From Bradyrhizobium arachidis (GTDB lineage: Bacteria > Pseudomonadota > Alphaproteobacteria > Rhizobiales > Xanthobacteraceae), in assembly GCF_015291705.1 (NCBI RefSeq), contig NZ_CP030050.1, positions 3,906,001 through 3,970,000 of the forward strand: 64,000 nt of DNA, in the 5' to 3' direction. A model generated the notes under the pieces. It made no database searches, had not been told where the DNA came from, and saw only the letters and a list, made by a program, of their open reading frames with translations. Positions 17,109 through 24,784 of this stretch are shown here, one piece after another. Both the position numbers and the translations under genes were made by a program. Positions within the stretch are counted from its first letter, which is position 1. Each line of letters opens with the position of its first letter.

Positions 17109-20006
17109 CTAGTGGCAGGTGCAAGACGCCGGCCTGTCGCCGTCGCATGTCGAAGGCGAGATGCCAGGTATCTCAGCCAGAGCGCGGGCGAAGGCGAGTG
17201 CGGGAAGATCGATTTCGTGATCGAACAGAGCGCTGAGCGGTCCGACAAGATCAAGTGCGGTCCGCTGACGGTTCGATCCCGCCATGATCCTTGCCCATGC
17301 CGCCGCAACCTTCAGCTCGTAGAAGCGGCATTGCTGCTCTCTGGCGACGGATAGTCCCTCGGCGAACAGCAGTTCCGATCGAGACAGATCGGATGGGTCA
17401 TTGGCCAGGAGAACCTCACCCTTGATCCGCAACAGGTCCGCAAGGCACCACAATTGCCGGCCTTGCCGCGACATGGACAAGGCCTCTTCCACCGCGGCCA
17501 AGGCCTGCGCAGGCGTGCCGCTCGCGAGCAGGCCTTCGGCGAGCGATCCGAGAAACTCGGGGTTGCGCATCAACCATCCGTTCTCGGTGCGCGCTTTCAG
17601 ACCATTGCGCAGCAGCGCTATTCCGTCGTCATGCTTGCCCTGCAGAACCAGCAATTGTCCTTTCAGGCAGGACGTCCAGCTGGTCCAGAAAGCTATTCCC
17701 TCGCGCGTGACGAGCTCGAGGAGGGAGGATATCGCCTGATCGGCAGCAGCGAGGTCATGCGTCATCAGTGCGATCGGGCAGACGGCATTCCGAAGCGCGT
17801 AGGCGATCGAAAGCTTGTCCTTCTCGCGCTCGGCGTCCTGGAGGCACTCGGCGGCAAGGGATCTGCTCTGGGCGATCTTTCCCTGCAACAGCAGCACCCG
17901 GGCGAGCATGGCCTTGGCCAGAACGCTCTGGTTCAGCAGAAACCACATCTGGTTTGCGCCGCCGTCCAATCCGTGAGCCGCATGGTCCAGCGACAGGGTC
18001 AGCTCGCGCCGTGCATCCTCCTGCGCGCCGAAGAAATGCGTGGCGGCACCGATCAGGCGGCGGCCGACCGTCTCGTTGGCAGGATTTCCAGTGCGCAGTG
18101 CGATCTCGAGGTAGCGTTCGCCGACCTCCTTGGCCGCGGCATATTGGCCCGAATTGAGATTGTAGCTCCACAACGTCCAGACCGCCTTGAGCTGAAGCTC
18201 GAGGTCGGACAATTCCTCGGCGAGCCCAAGGCCGATGCTCAGCGCCGCCTTCATGCGATCTGCCGATCCCGTCGTGTTCAGAAGTGCGAATCCGAGGGCG
18301 ACATAGAGCTGCGCCTTGAGCTTCGGAACGCAGGCGAACTCGGGACTGAAATTCGCAAGGGCGCGCTCGATCCGTGTCGAGCATTCCACGAAGGACAGCA
18401 ATTGCATCCATACCGGGACGAAGCCGGCGGTCAGCTCGATGCCGAGCGCGGCATCCCCATCGGGCGAGAACGCCCAATCGAGCGCCGCATGCACGTTTCC
18501 GATTTCCTGGGCAAAACGGGAGATGTCGTCGGGAGCGGGAGAGGTGTCGCCGAGTGGCGCGATGATCTGCCTGAGAAAGGCTGCATGCCGTCGGGCAGCC
18601 TGCTCGACGAGGCCGGCGTCCGCCAGCTTCTCCAGTGCATAGGCACGAGTGCTCTCCAGCAAACGCCATCGACCCTCGAAGGAGGGGTCCAGCGACACAA
18701 GCGATTTCCCAACCAGATTGAACAGGGTCTCGATGACGTCCGAGCGCGACAACGAGCCGTCCATCATCGCGATGGCCGCATCGAGCGTGAATCCGGCCGG
18801 AAACACGGCGAGCCTGCAAAGCAGGTTCTGCTCTGCCGGCGACAACAGGTCATAGCTCCAGTCCAATGTCGCGCGCAGGGTCTGGTGTCGCGGCAATTGG
18901 TCGCGGCGGCCGCCGTTCAGGAGCTCGAAGCGCTTGTCCAGCCGGAGCAACACGGTGTCCACGCCGAGATTAGCGGCCCGGGCTGCGGCAAACTCCAATG
19001 CGAGCGGAATGCCGTCAAGCCGACGACAGATGGCGGCTATTTTCTGAAGCTCCTGCGCACTCGCAACGAAGCTGGCACGTAGCGCCCGCATTCGCGTGAC
19101 GAACAGCTCCACGGCGCTTTCCTGGAGCAGCAGATCTGCATCGTGCAGCTCGGGATCGGGGACCGACAGCGGTGGAACGGCCGCAACATATTCGCCGTCG
19201 ATGCGGAGACCTTCGCGGCTGGTTGCAAGCACGGTGACGTTCGGACAATAACGAAGCACGGCACTCGCGATCTGCGCGGCGGTTTCGATCACATGCTCGC
19301 AATTGTCCAGGACGAGAAGCAGCCGGCGCGTCCCGATGGCCTGCGCTATGCTTGTGGCCGAAACGTCCTTGTCATTCGAGGCCAGCTTGAGTGCGCGGGC
19401 GGTCGCCGATGCGACAAGGGACGCATCCTGTAGGGTCGCGAGCTCGACCAGAGTCACAGAATCGTGGAAAGAGGCCGCGACGCTGCGCGCGAGCTCGATT
19501 GCCAACTTGGTCTTTCCGATGCCGCCGGGGCCGACGAGGGTCACGGCCCGATACGCGGACAACAATTCGGCCAATTGGCTCAGAGAGCCCTCACGACCGA
19601 TCAGAGGCGCGCGGATGCTAGGCAAGTTGTTGGAAAAGGTCGCGTCGGCCGGCACCGTGACAGGTGCGGCTGCAGGGTGATCCAAAGGCCCGCTTCGCCA
19701 AGCTCCCGCGAGCGTATAACCGCGTCCCGAAACCGTCTTGAGGAGATTGCGATCCTCGCCGAGCGCCTTGCGAACCGCCGAAATATGAACCTGAAGCGTG
19801 TTGTCTTCGACGGTCAGGCCCGACCAGATGCTCCCGATCAAATCGTCCTTGGTGACCAGGAGACCGGCTGAGCCGACCAGCTTCTCGAGAATTTCGAATG
19901 CGCGGCTTCCGATCGGTACCGTGACGTCGTTGTATCGCAGCTCTCTTCGCTGACAATCGATCAGCCAACGTCCGAAGGAGTAGATGCGATCAACCGGCGA
20001 AGACAT
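17109..20006 (-). CDS. Giant STAND-type transcription regulator 1 (winged helix, NB-ARC-like ATPase, helical repeats)
   Basis: 965 residues from the ATG at 20006; in-frame ATGs at 20021 and 20084 are alternatives. Residues 5-105 form an OmpR/CadC-type winged helix without a receiver. The P-loop GPGGIGKT follows at about 159-166, Walker B LLLVLD at 229-234 followed by NCEHV, then a TSREGLRIDGE motif, all marks of AfsR/MalT-like STAND ATPases. The C-terminal half (about 500-950) is helical, TPR-like, and probably senses a ligand or partner. Such proteins are thought to switch by nucleotide-driven oligomerisation. It is one of three paralogues within 11 kb. Target unknown; the RND operon ends 36 bases away, convergent. 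Confidence 0.85.
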   Translation of the reverse strand: MSSPVDRIYSFGRWLIDCQRRELRYNDVTVPIGSRAFEILEKLVGSAGLLVTKDDLIGSIWSGLTVEDNTLQVHISAVRKALGEDRNLLKTVSGRGYTLAGAWRSGPLDHPAAAPVTVPADATFSNNLPSIRAPLIGREGSLSQLAELLSAYRAVTLVGPGGIGKTKLAIELARSVAASFHDSVTLVELATLQDASLVASATARALKLASNDKDVSATSIAQAIGTRRLLLVLDNCEHVIETAAQIASAVLRYCPNVTVLATSREGLRIDGEYVAAVPPLSVPDPELHDADLLLQESAVELFVTRMRALRASFVASAQELQKIAAICRRLDGIPLALEFAAARAANLGVDTVLLRLDKRFELLNGGRRDQLPRHQTLRATLDWSYDLLSPAEQNLLCRLAVFPAGFTLDAAIAMMDGSLSRSDVIETLFNLVGKSLVSLDPSFEGRWRLLESTRAYALEKLADAGLVEQAARRHAAFLRQIIAPLGDTSPAPDDISRFAQEIGNVHAALDWAFSPDGDAALGIELTAGFVPVWMQLLSFVECSTRIERALANFSPEFACVPKLKAQLYVALGFALLNTTGSADRMKAALSIGLGLAEELSDLELQLKAVWTLWSYNLNSGQYAAAKEVGERYLEIALRTGNPANETVGRRLIGAATHFFGAQEDARRELTLSLDHAAHGLDGGANQMWFLLNQSVLAKAMLARVLLLQGKIAQSRSLAAECLQDAEREKDKLSIAYALRNAVCPIALMTHDLAAADQAISSLLELVTREGIAFWTSWTSCLKGQLLVLQGKHDDGIALLRNGLKARTENGWLMRNPEFLGSLAEGLLASGTPAQALAAVEEALSMSRQGRQLWCLADLLRIKGEVLLANDPSDLSRSELLFAEGLSVAREQQCRFYELKVAAAWARIMAGSNRQRTALDLVGPLSALFDHEIDLPALAFARALAEIPGISPSTCDGDRPASCTCH

Positions 20007-20212
20007 AAGGGGTCCGTGCATCAACTTCACCGCTGTGATCCGGGAGGTCACGAGCCCGCCCTTGAGATCACCGACCCTTGGCAAGAATTTGAAAGCGTGA
20101 ATGCGCTTAAAGCGTCGTACAGGGGAGGTCGCCGGCGTGTCAAGAAGGCCCGCTCAGTCGCCGGCACCTCGTTCATCGTCGATGCTCGCACCCGATGCGC
20201 GCGCGTTCGATA

Positions 20213-20224
20213 CACGAATTCGTG
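20213..20224. promoter_or_regulatory. Perfect 12-base palindrome CACGAATTCGTG
   Basis: A perfect dyad 207 bases upstream of the chosen start of regulator 1. Half-site CACGA is shared with the palindrome at 8371-8382. A candidate operator, not proven. Confidence 0.3.
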
Positions 20225-20315
20225 ACCGCGGCGCGGCGTGTATCACGATGAGAGTGGATCGGAAGAACCCCGATACTATCAATGGAACATCATTTACGCA
20301 CATCGCTCGGAATTG

Positions 20316-20341
20316 TTCGTGCAAGACCTCCGGAGCACGAA
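20316..20341. promoter_or_regulatory. Inverted repeat TTCGTGC-N12-GCACGAA
   Basis: Seven-base arms at 20316-20322 and 20335-20341, separated by 12 bases. The arms are the same half-site as in the palindromes at 8371 and 20213, but arranged outward. The spacing is about two helical turns between arm centres, as in many dimer-binding operators. Binding protein unknown. Confidence 0.3.
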
Positions 20342-20430
20342 TACTTCGAGAGAACGCACGCTTCGCAAGAACGGCGACTCGATCGAGAGCCGCCGTCTTT
20401 CCTTGACCGAATTTGCTCCGGTCTGCGAGC

Positions 20431-20658
20431 TCAGTAGCCCGACGTGGGCTCGCACGGCGGCCGGCGCCAGGGGGCGCTTGCGTACGCGCCGACGTCGGGA
20501 GCACGGACGCAGCCGCGCTTGGAGGAAACCGGGACGCGCTGAGCCGACGCATAGGCGTCGGCATTGGTACGCTTCGCGTTACCTTCGCGAGCCATCGCGG
20601 GGGAGGCAATCATGGCTGCGACCACGAATCCGGCTGACAAGAGCTTCAGTGTAGTCAT
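20431..20658 (-). CDS. Small exported protein, paralogue of 7993-8238
   Basis: 75 residues with a signal peptide of about 23 residues (MTTLKLLSAGF... cleaved after AMA) and a GGAG-type ribosome site. The C-terminal half repeats the signature of the 7993-8238 protein: C-V-APDVGAYA-APW, then CEPTSGY at the end. The N-terminal starts (MTT-x-KLLS) also match. Two Cys remain after cleavage. Function unknown. It lies between regulator 1 and another small exported gene, in a region free of enzymes. Confidence 0.75.
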   Translation of the reverse strand: MTTLKLLSAGFVVAAMIASPAMAREGNAKRTNADAYASAQRVPVSSKRGCVRAPDVGAYASAPWRRPPCEPTSGY

Positions 20659-20818
20659 CGAACATCTCCTTGAGAAAGCGATGCCGGGAACGCCTCGGCC
20701 CGCTCACGGGACATGTGCATGCGTTTGTCGGACCCGCAGTGTTGATCGAACGAACATTTTCGTCTTTGCACGAAATCGTCGCGATGGTTGGCACGACGCG
20801 ATCAAGCACGTTGTTTCG

Positions 20819-21061
20819 TCATCGATGCCAGTCGCGGCTGTGAAAGTGACCCGCGCCGAATACGGGCGCGGCACCGCCCGGCCGCTCGAGGCCCATTCGC
20901 CCGGCGGGCGTCAGCGCGCCACCGTTCAGCACGTCGCGATCGGGATACATTGATGCAAAGGCGGCCGGCTCCTGATCGGCGAAGGACCAGGACGCGGACG
21001 CGGACGAAATCGTTGCTGTTGAGATCAGCGCGGCGGCGATCAGGATCTTGAATGTACTCAT
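20819..21061 (-). CDS. Small exported protein, unknown function
   Basis: 80 residues. The ATG at 21061 was chosen for the GGAGA ribosome site and the signal peptide that follows (MSTFKILIAAALI..., cleaved after ASA near residue 24). The long frame upstream is not needed. The mature part has no Cys and ends in His- and Arg-rich residues (GHFHSRDWHR). The N-terminus resembles the two paralogous exported proteins at 7993 and 20431, the rest does not. Probably periplasmic. Confidence 0.65.
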   Translation of the reverse strand: MSTFKILIAAALISTATISSASASWSFADQEPAAFASMYPDRDVLNGGALTPAGRMGLERPGGAAPVFGAGHFHSRDWHR

Positions 21062-21313
21062 AGCGAATCTCCATTGCTTGTCGTGTGCAGGGAGACGCTT
21101 GGCTATGATCGCTGCTCGGCTGGTGGCGTTTCCGAAGATTGTTTTGATGAGAGTCATGTAGGTCGTCGGTGCGGAAAGTCCCGGCGAATCGGCATCACTC
21201 TTGCGGGATGAGTCTGTCAGCGTTGTCAGAATTCTCGCGCGATTGTGCGTGGCCAAATGCTCTCGCTATCCGTTTCTGGGAGGCGGATCGTTTGAACATC
21301 TGGAGTGTGAGCA

Positions 21314-21595
21314 ATGAGATCATTTGCTGCAATTTGTATCCTTGCCAGCGTTGCACTGTCGGGCGCCGCGTTTGCTCGCGGCGGCATGGGATCGCATATG
21401 TCGATGGAGAGCGGCGGTGCGCTCGGTACGAGTGCCGCCACGCCAGGAACGAACTCCCTGGGCACCGCACTTCCCTCGTCGGAGACTGGCGGTCACGCGA
21501 TGAAGGGGCCGATGCTCGGCACAGACCCGACCATCGACAAGGATGACGCCCGGCTCGAAAAAATGCTGGAAGGATCAATCTGCCGCGGCTGCTGA
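21314..21595 (+). CDS. Small exported Gly/Ser/Met-rich protein
   Basis: 93 residues with GGAG eight bases upstream of the ATG. The signal peptide ends after AFA (about residue 21). The mature part is Gly-, Ser-, Thr- and Met-rich (GGMGSHMSMESGG), then an acidic segment (DPTIDKDDARLEKML) and a C-terminal CRGC pair of Cys. It is divergent from 20819-21061 and lies 88 bases before regulator 2 on the same strand, so it may share its transcript. The Met/His content and Cys pair could bind metal, which is speculative. Confidence 0.7.
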   Translation: MRSFAAICILASVALSGAAFARGGMGSHMSMESGGALGTSAATPGTNSLGTALPSSETGGHAMKGPMLGTDPTIDKDDARLEKMLEGSICRGC

Positions 21596-21683
21596 ACAGC
21601 GCGCATTGCAGGACAGGGGCCGGCGGCTACGCCGCACGGCGACCTCTGTCTTTCGAAAGGGTTGGTGGTAAGCTGGATAGAAA

Positions 21684-24563
21684 ATGATGCAACCGCTTGG
21701 GGCTGTCCAAATCATGGCTGAGCCAGGCCAGCGTCCCGTCTATATTTGCGCGGAATGGGAAATCGATCTTGCCAGACGCGAATTGCGCTCGGCCGGAGAA
21801 CTCATTCCTTTGGGGGGGCGCGCCTTTGAGATTCTTGCGGAATTGGTTCAGGCACAGGGCCAGCTCGTCACCAAGAACGATCTGACAGAGCGGGTCTGGC
21901 GGGGCGTCTTTGTCGAGGAGAGTGCACTTCGTGTGCATATCGCCGCGATCCGAAAGGCCCTCGGTGCTGACCGCGACATGCTGTCAACCACTGTTGGCCG
22001 CGGGTATCGTTTGCTCGGCGCGTGGCGGATCCGGCATTTGGATATGCCGCTACATTCTGCCGCAACCGGGCTGCCGCCATCGATCAACATCCCCAGCCCA
22101 TCATTCGATCTGATCGGCCGGACCGCCGCGATCGCGCATTTGTGGCGGCTGCTGTCGGCCTACCGTGTGGTGAGCCTGGTCGGCCCCGGCGGAATCGGAA
22201 AGACGGCACTGGCGCTGGAGGCCGCCAGAACGCCGCCGCCCGGTTTCGCGGCTGACCGACTACTGGTCGAACTGGCTTCGCTGTCGGACCCCAGGCTCGT
22301 CTGTTCGGCCGTCGCCGGCGTGCTTGGCACCAAGCTCGAGGGCGAGGAGATTTCGCCGGATGCGATCGCGCGTGCGATCGGCTCTCGGCCCTTGTTGCTC
22401 ATCCTCGACAATTGCGAACATGTCATCGACGCCGTGGCGCAGGTGGCCGAGCTGGTTGTCAGCCGCTGTTCGGGGACGATCATCCTCGCGACGAGCCGGG
22501 AGGCGCTGCGCATCGAGGGCGAGTATGTCTATCGCGTGCCTCCTTTGGGCGTGCCGCCTGAAGCATGGCAAGAGCCCGCTGGCGCATCCGCGTACAGCGC
22601 GGTGGAATTATTTACGAGCAGAGCGAAGGCGCTGGGCTCGAGCTTTGCACCTGACGAGAAGAACATCGGCGCCATCGCCGCGATCTGCCGGCGGCTTGAT
22701 GGCATTCCGCTTGCGATCGAGTTTGCGGCGGCGCGTGCAGTCATGCTCAGCCCGCCGAAGATCGCGGCGCTCCTCGATGACAGGTTCAAATTTCTGACCA
22801 CCGGCCGGCGCACGGCATTGCCGAGGCAGCAAACCCTTCGTGCAACGCTCGACTGGAGCTACGACCTCTTGCCGGAAGACGAGGCGTGGCTGCTCCGGCA
22901 GCTCGGCATATTCGCCGGCGAATTCCAGCTCGACGCAGTCATCGCCGTCGCCGGCGAGGGCATCGGCGACGTGACCGGACAGCTCGCCAGGCTGGTGGCA
23001 AAGTCGCTCGTTCTCGCGGATATTCGCGGTAACAGCCCACACTATCGCCTGCTGGATACTACGCGCGCCTATGCCTTGGAGAAGCTGCGCGCCGCCGGAG
23101 AATATCCCGGCGCGGCGGGCCGCCAGGCGAACTACTATTCCGGAGTCTTTGCCGGCGCCGAAGCCGACAGCGAAGTGAGGCCGCAGGCGGAGTGGCTCAC
23201 CATCTATGGCCGACACACCGACAACGTGCGAACGAGCCTCGATTGGGCCTTCTCGCCCGACGGAGACTCGCAGGTCGGGGCGGCTCTGACGGCCGCCGCG
23301 GTTCCGCTATGGGTACAATTGTCGCTCCTTGCTGAATGTCGCGAACGGACCGAACTTGCCCTCGCGCGGCTCGATCCGGCGGCCGCGGACTCGCCGCGGC
23401 TTCGGATGCAACTGTCGGCCGCACGCGGTTGGTCGCTGATGTACGGTGTAGGCAGGGCGAGGGAGGCCGGCCCGGCCTGGGCCGCAACCCTTCAGCTTGC
23501 CGAGCAGCTCGGTGACAGGGATTACCGACTGCGCGCGCTTTGGGGACTCTGCATCGATCAGTTCAACAACGGCGAATTCCGCAGGGCGCTCGAATTCGCG
23601 CATCGTTTCGCGGATCTCGTTGCCGATTCCGGCAATCCCGTCGACCGGATGATGGCTGATCGGCTTCTTGCGACCACGCTGCACTTTCTCGGCGACCAGC
23701 GGCTGGCGTATCACCACATCGGACGAACCCTGTCGCGCCTTGGGGACCTCGCAGCAAGGCCCCAGGTCATTCGTTTCCGCTTCGACCTGCGGGTCTCGTC
23801 GCGCTACTTTCAGGCTCGGATCCTGTGGTTGCTCGGCCTTGCGGACCAGGCCTTGAGCGTCGTTGAGCACAACGTGGAGGAAGGCCGGGCCAGTGGTCAC
23901 GCCCTCACTTTTTGCAGCGTCCTCGGGCAGGGGGCCTGCCCGATCACGTTCCTGGCGGGTGATCTCGATGCGGCCGAACGCTATTGCGCGATGCTGCTCG
24001 AGCATACCGAGCGGCATCCGATCCGCCTGTGGAACGTATGGGCGCGCGCCTTCAGGGGCCTGCTGATCGCGCGCCGGGGTGACCTTGCGACCGGGTTGCC
24101 GCTGCTACGCAAAGCGCTCGAACTCGCGGGCGAGGCGCGCTTCCTGCCGCGCTTTCTGCTTCCTCTCGGCGAGCTTGCGGCATGTCTCGGAGGGGCCGGC
24201 GAGGTGTTGCAAGGGCTTGCGGTCGCCGACGAGATGCTCGCGCGTTGCGAGGCGAGGGACGAGGGGTGGTATGTCGCCGAGCTCTGGCGCATCAAGGGCG
24301 AATTGCTCCTGCTCCCCGGCGAGCATCGCTCGACGATCGCCGCAGGGCAGGCCTTCGACAGGGCGTTCGAGGTGGCACGGAGCCAGGGCGCCTTGTTCTG
24401 GGAGCTGAGGATTGCGATCAGTGTGGCACGATTGAGGATGAGCGAAGGACATGCGGTCGAGGCGCGCCATGTTCTCGCCGCAGCCTACGGCAAGTTCACC
24501 GAAGGTTTCGAGACGGCGGACCTGCGCGACGCGCGCGCCATGATAACCAAGGTCGGATCGTAG
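21684..24563 (+). CDS. Giant STAND-type transcription regulator 2
   Basis: 959 residues from the first ATG; an ATG at 21714 is an alternative and neither has a strong ribosome site. The winged helix spans about 17-115 (GRAFEILAELV, ALRVHIAAIRKALG, GRGYRLLGAW), the P-loop GPGGIGKT is at 167-174, Walker B LLLILD at 237-242 with NCEHV after it, then TSREALRIEGE. The remainder is helical repeat. By eye it is closer to regulator 1 than to regulator 3. No receiver domain or membrane helix is present, so any signal must be cytoplasmic. Its end faces the end of regulator 3. Confidence 0.85.
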   Translation: MMQPLGAVQIMAEPGQRPVYICAEWEIDLARRELRSAGELIPLGGRAFEILAELVQAQGQLVTKNDLTERVWRGVFVEESALRVHIAAIRKALGADRDMLSTTVGRGYRLLGAWRIRHLDMPLHSAATGLPPSINIPSPSFDLIGRTAAIAHLWRLLSAYRVVSLVGPGGIGKTALALEAARTPPPGFAADRLLVELASLSDPRLVCSAVAGVLGTKLEGEEISPDAIARAIGSRPLLLILDNCEHVIDAVAQVAELVVSRCSGTIILATSREALRIEGEYVYRVPPLGVPPEAWQEPAGASAYSAVELFTSRAKALGSSFAPDEKNIGAIAAICRRLDGIPLAIEFAAARAVMLSPPKIAALLDDRFKFLTTGRRTALPRQQTLRATLDWSYDLLPEDEAWLLRQLGIFAGEFQLDAVIAVAGEGIGDVTGQLARLVAKSLVLADIRGNSPHYRLLDTTRAYALEKLRAAGEYPGAAGRQANYYSGVFAGAEADSEVRPQAEWLTIYGRHTDNVRTSLDWAFSPDGDSQVGAALTAAAVPLWVQLSLLAECRERTELALARLDPAAADSPRLRMQLSAARGWSLMYGVGRAREAGPAWAATLQLAEQLGDRDYRLRALWGLCIDQFNNGEFRRALEFAHRFADLVADSGNPVDRMMADRLLATTLHFLGDQRLAYHHIGRTLSRLGDLAARPQVIRFRFDLRVSSRYFQARILWLLGLADQALSVVEHNVEEGRASGHALTFCSVLGQGACPITFLAGDLDAAERYCAMLLEHTERHPIRLWNVWARAFRGLLIARRGDLATGLPLLRKALELAGEARFLPRFLLPLGELAACLGGAGEVLQGLAVADEMLARCEARDEGWYVAELWRIKGELLLLPGEHRSTIAAGQAFDRAFEVARSQGALFWELRIAISVARLRMSEGHAVEARHVLAAAYGKFTEGFETADLRDARAMITKVGS

Positions 24564-24567
24564 GCGG

Positions 24568-24593
24568 CGGATGCCCCCGGGGAGCGGCATCCG
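24568..24593 (+). terminator. Hairpin after regulator 2
   Basis: A perfect 8-base stem CGGATGCC/GGCATCCG (24568-24575 with 24586-24593) with a 10-base loop, five bases after the stop of regulator 2, followed by ATTTCATC. A plausible intrinsic terminator with a weak T tract. Confidence 0.5.
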
Positions 24594-24784
24594 ATTTCAT
24601 CAATCGGGTGCCTGTGCGGCCTCCATAAGCGCCGCATCCCCGTGCTCTGGAACGTTCCGCAATTTCGCCCGTGACGCCGCCTGTGCCGCGCGCCGACGTC
24701 TCATTGCCAGCGCAGCATGGATCGGCGGTTCGCACGCGTCGTTCGAGACGGCCCCTCTCTATCGCGATTGCACGGCGGAGGCGG

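Larger units (their letters stand above)
20007..20430. other. 424-base intergenic region upstream of regulator 1
   Basis: No convincing gene is seen on either strand. It holds the promoter side of regulator 1 and the downstream side of the small exported gene at 20431-20658. Two dyads lie in it, a perfect palindrome at 20213-20224 and an inverted repeat at 20316-20341. Confidence 0.6.

Noticed and set aside
17454..19082. 542-codon plus-strand frame opposite regulator 1
   Set aside because: Antisense to a protein with P-loop and Walker B motifs; Gln-, Arg- and Ala-rich without domains.
20238..20654. 138-codon plus-strand frame upstream of regulator 2
   Set aside because: Runs antisense through the small exported gene at 20431-20658, which has a signal peptide, a ribosome site and a paralogue.
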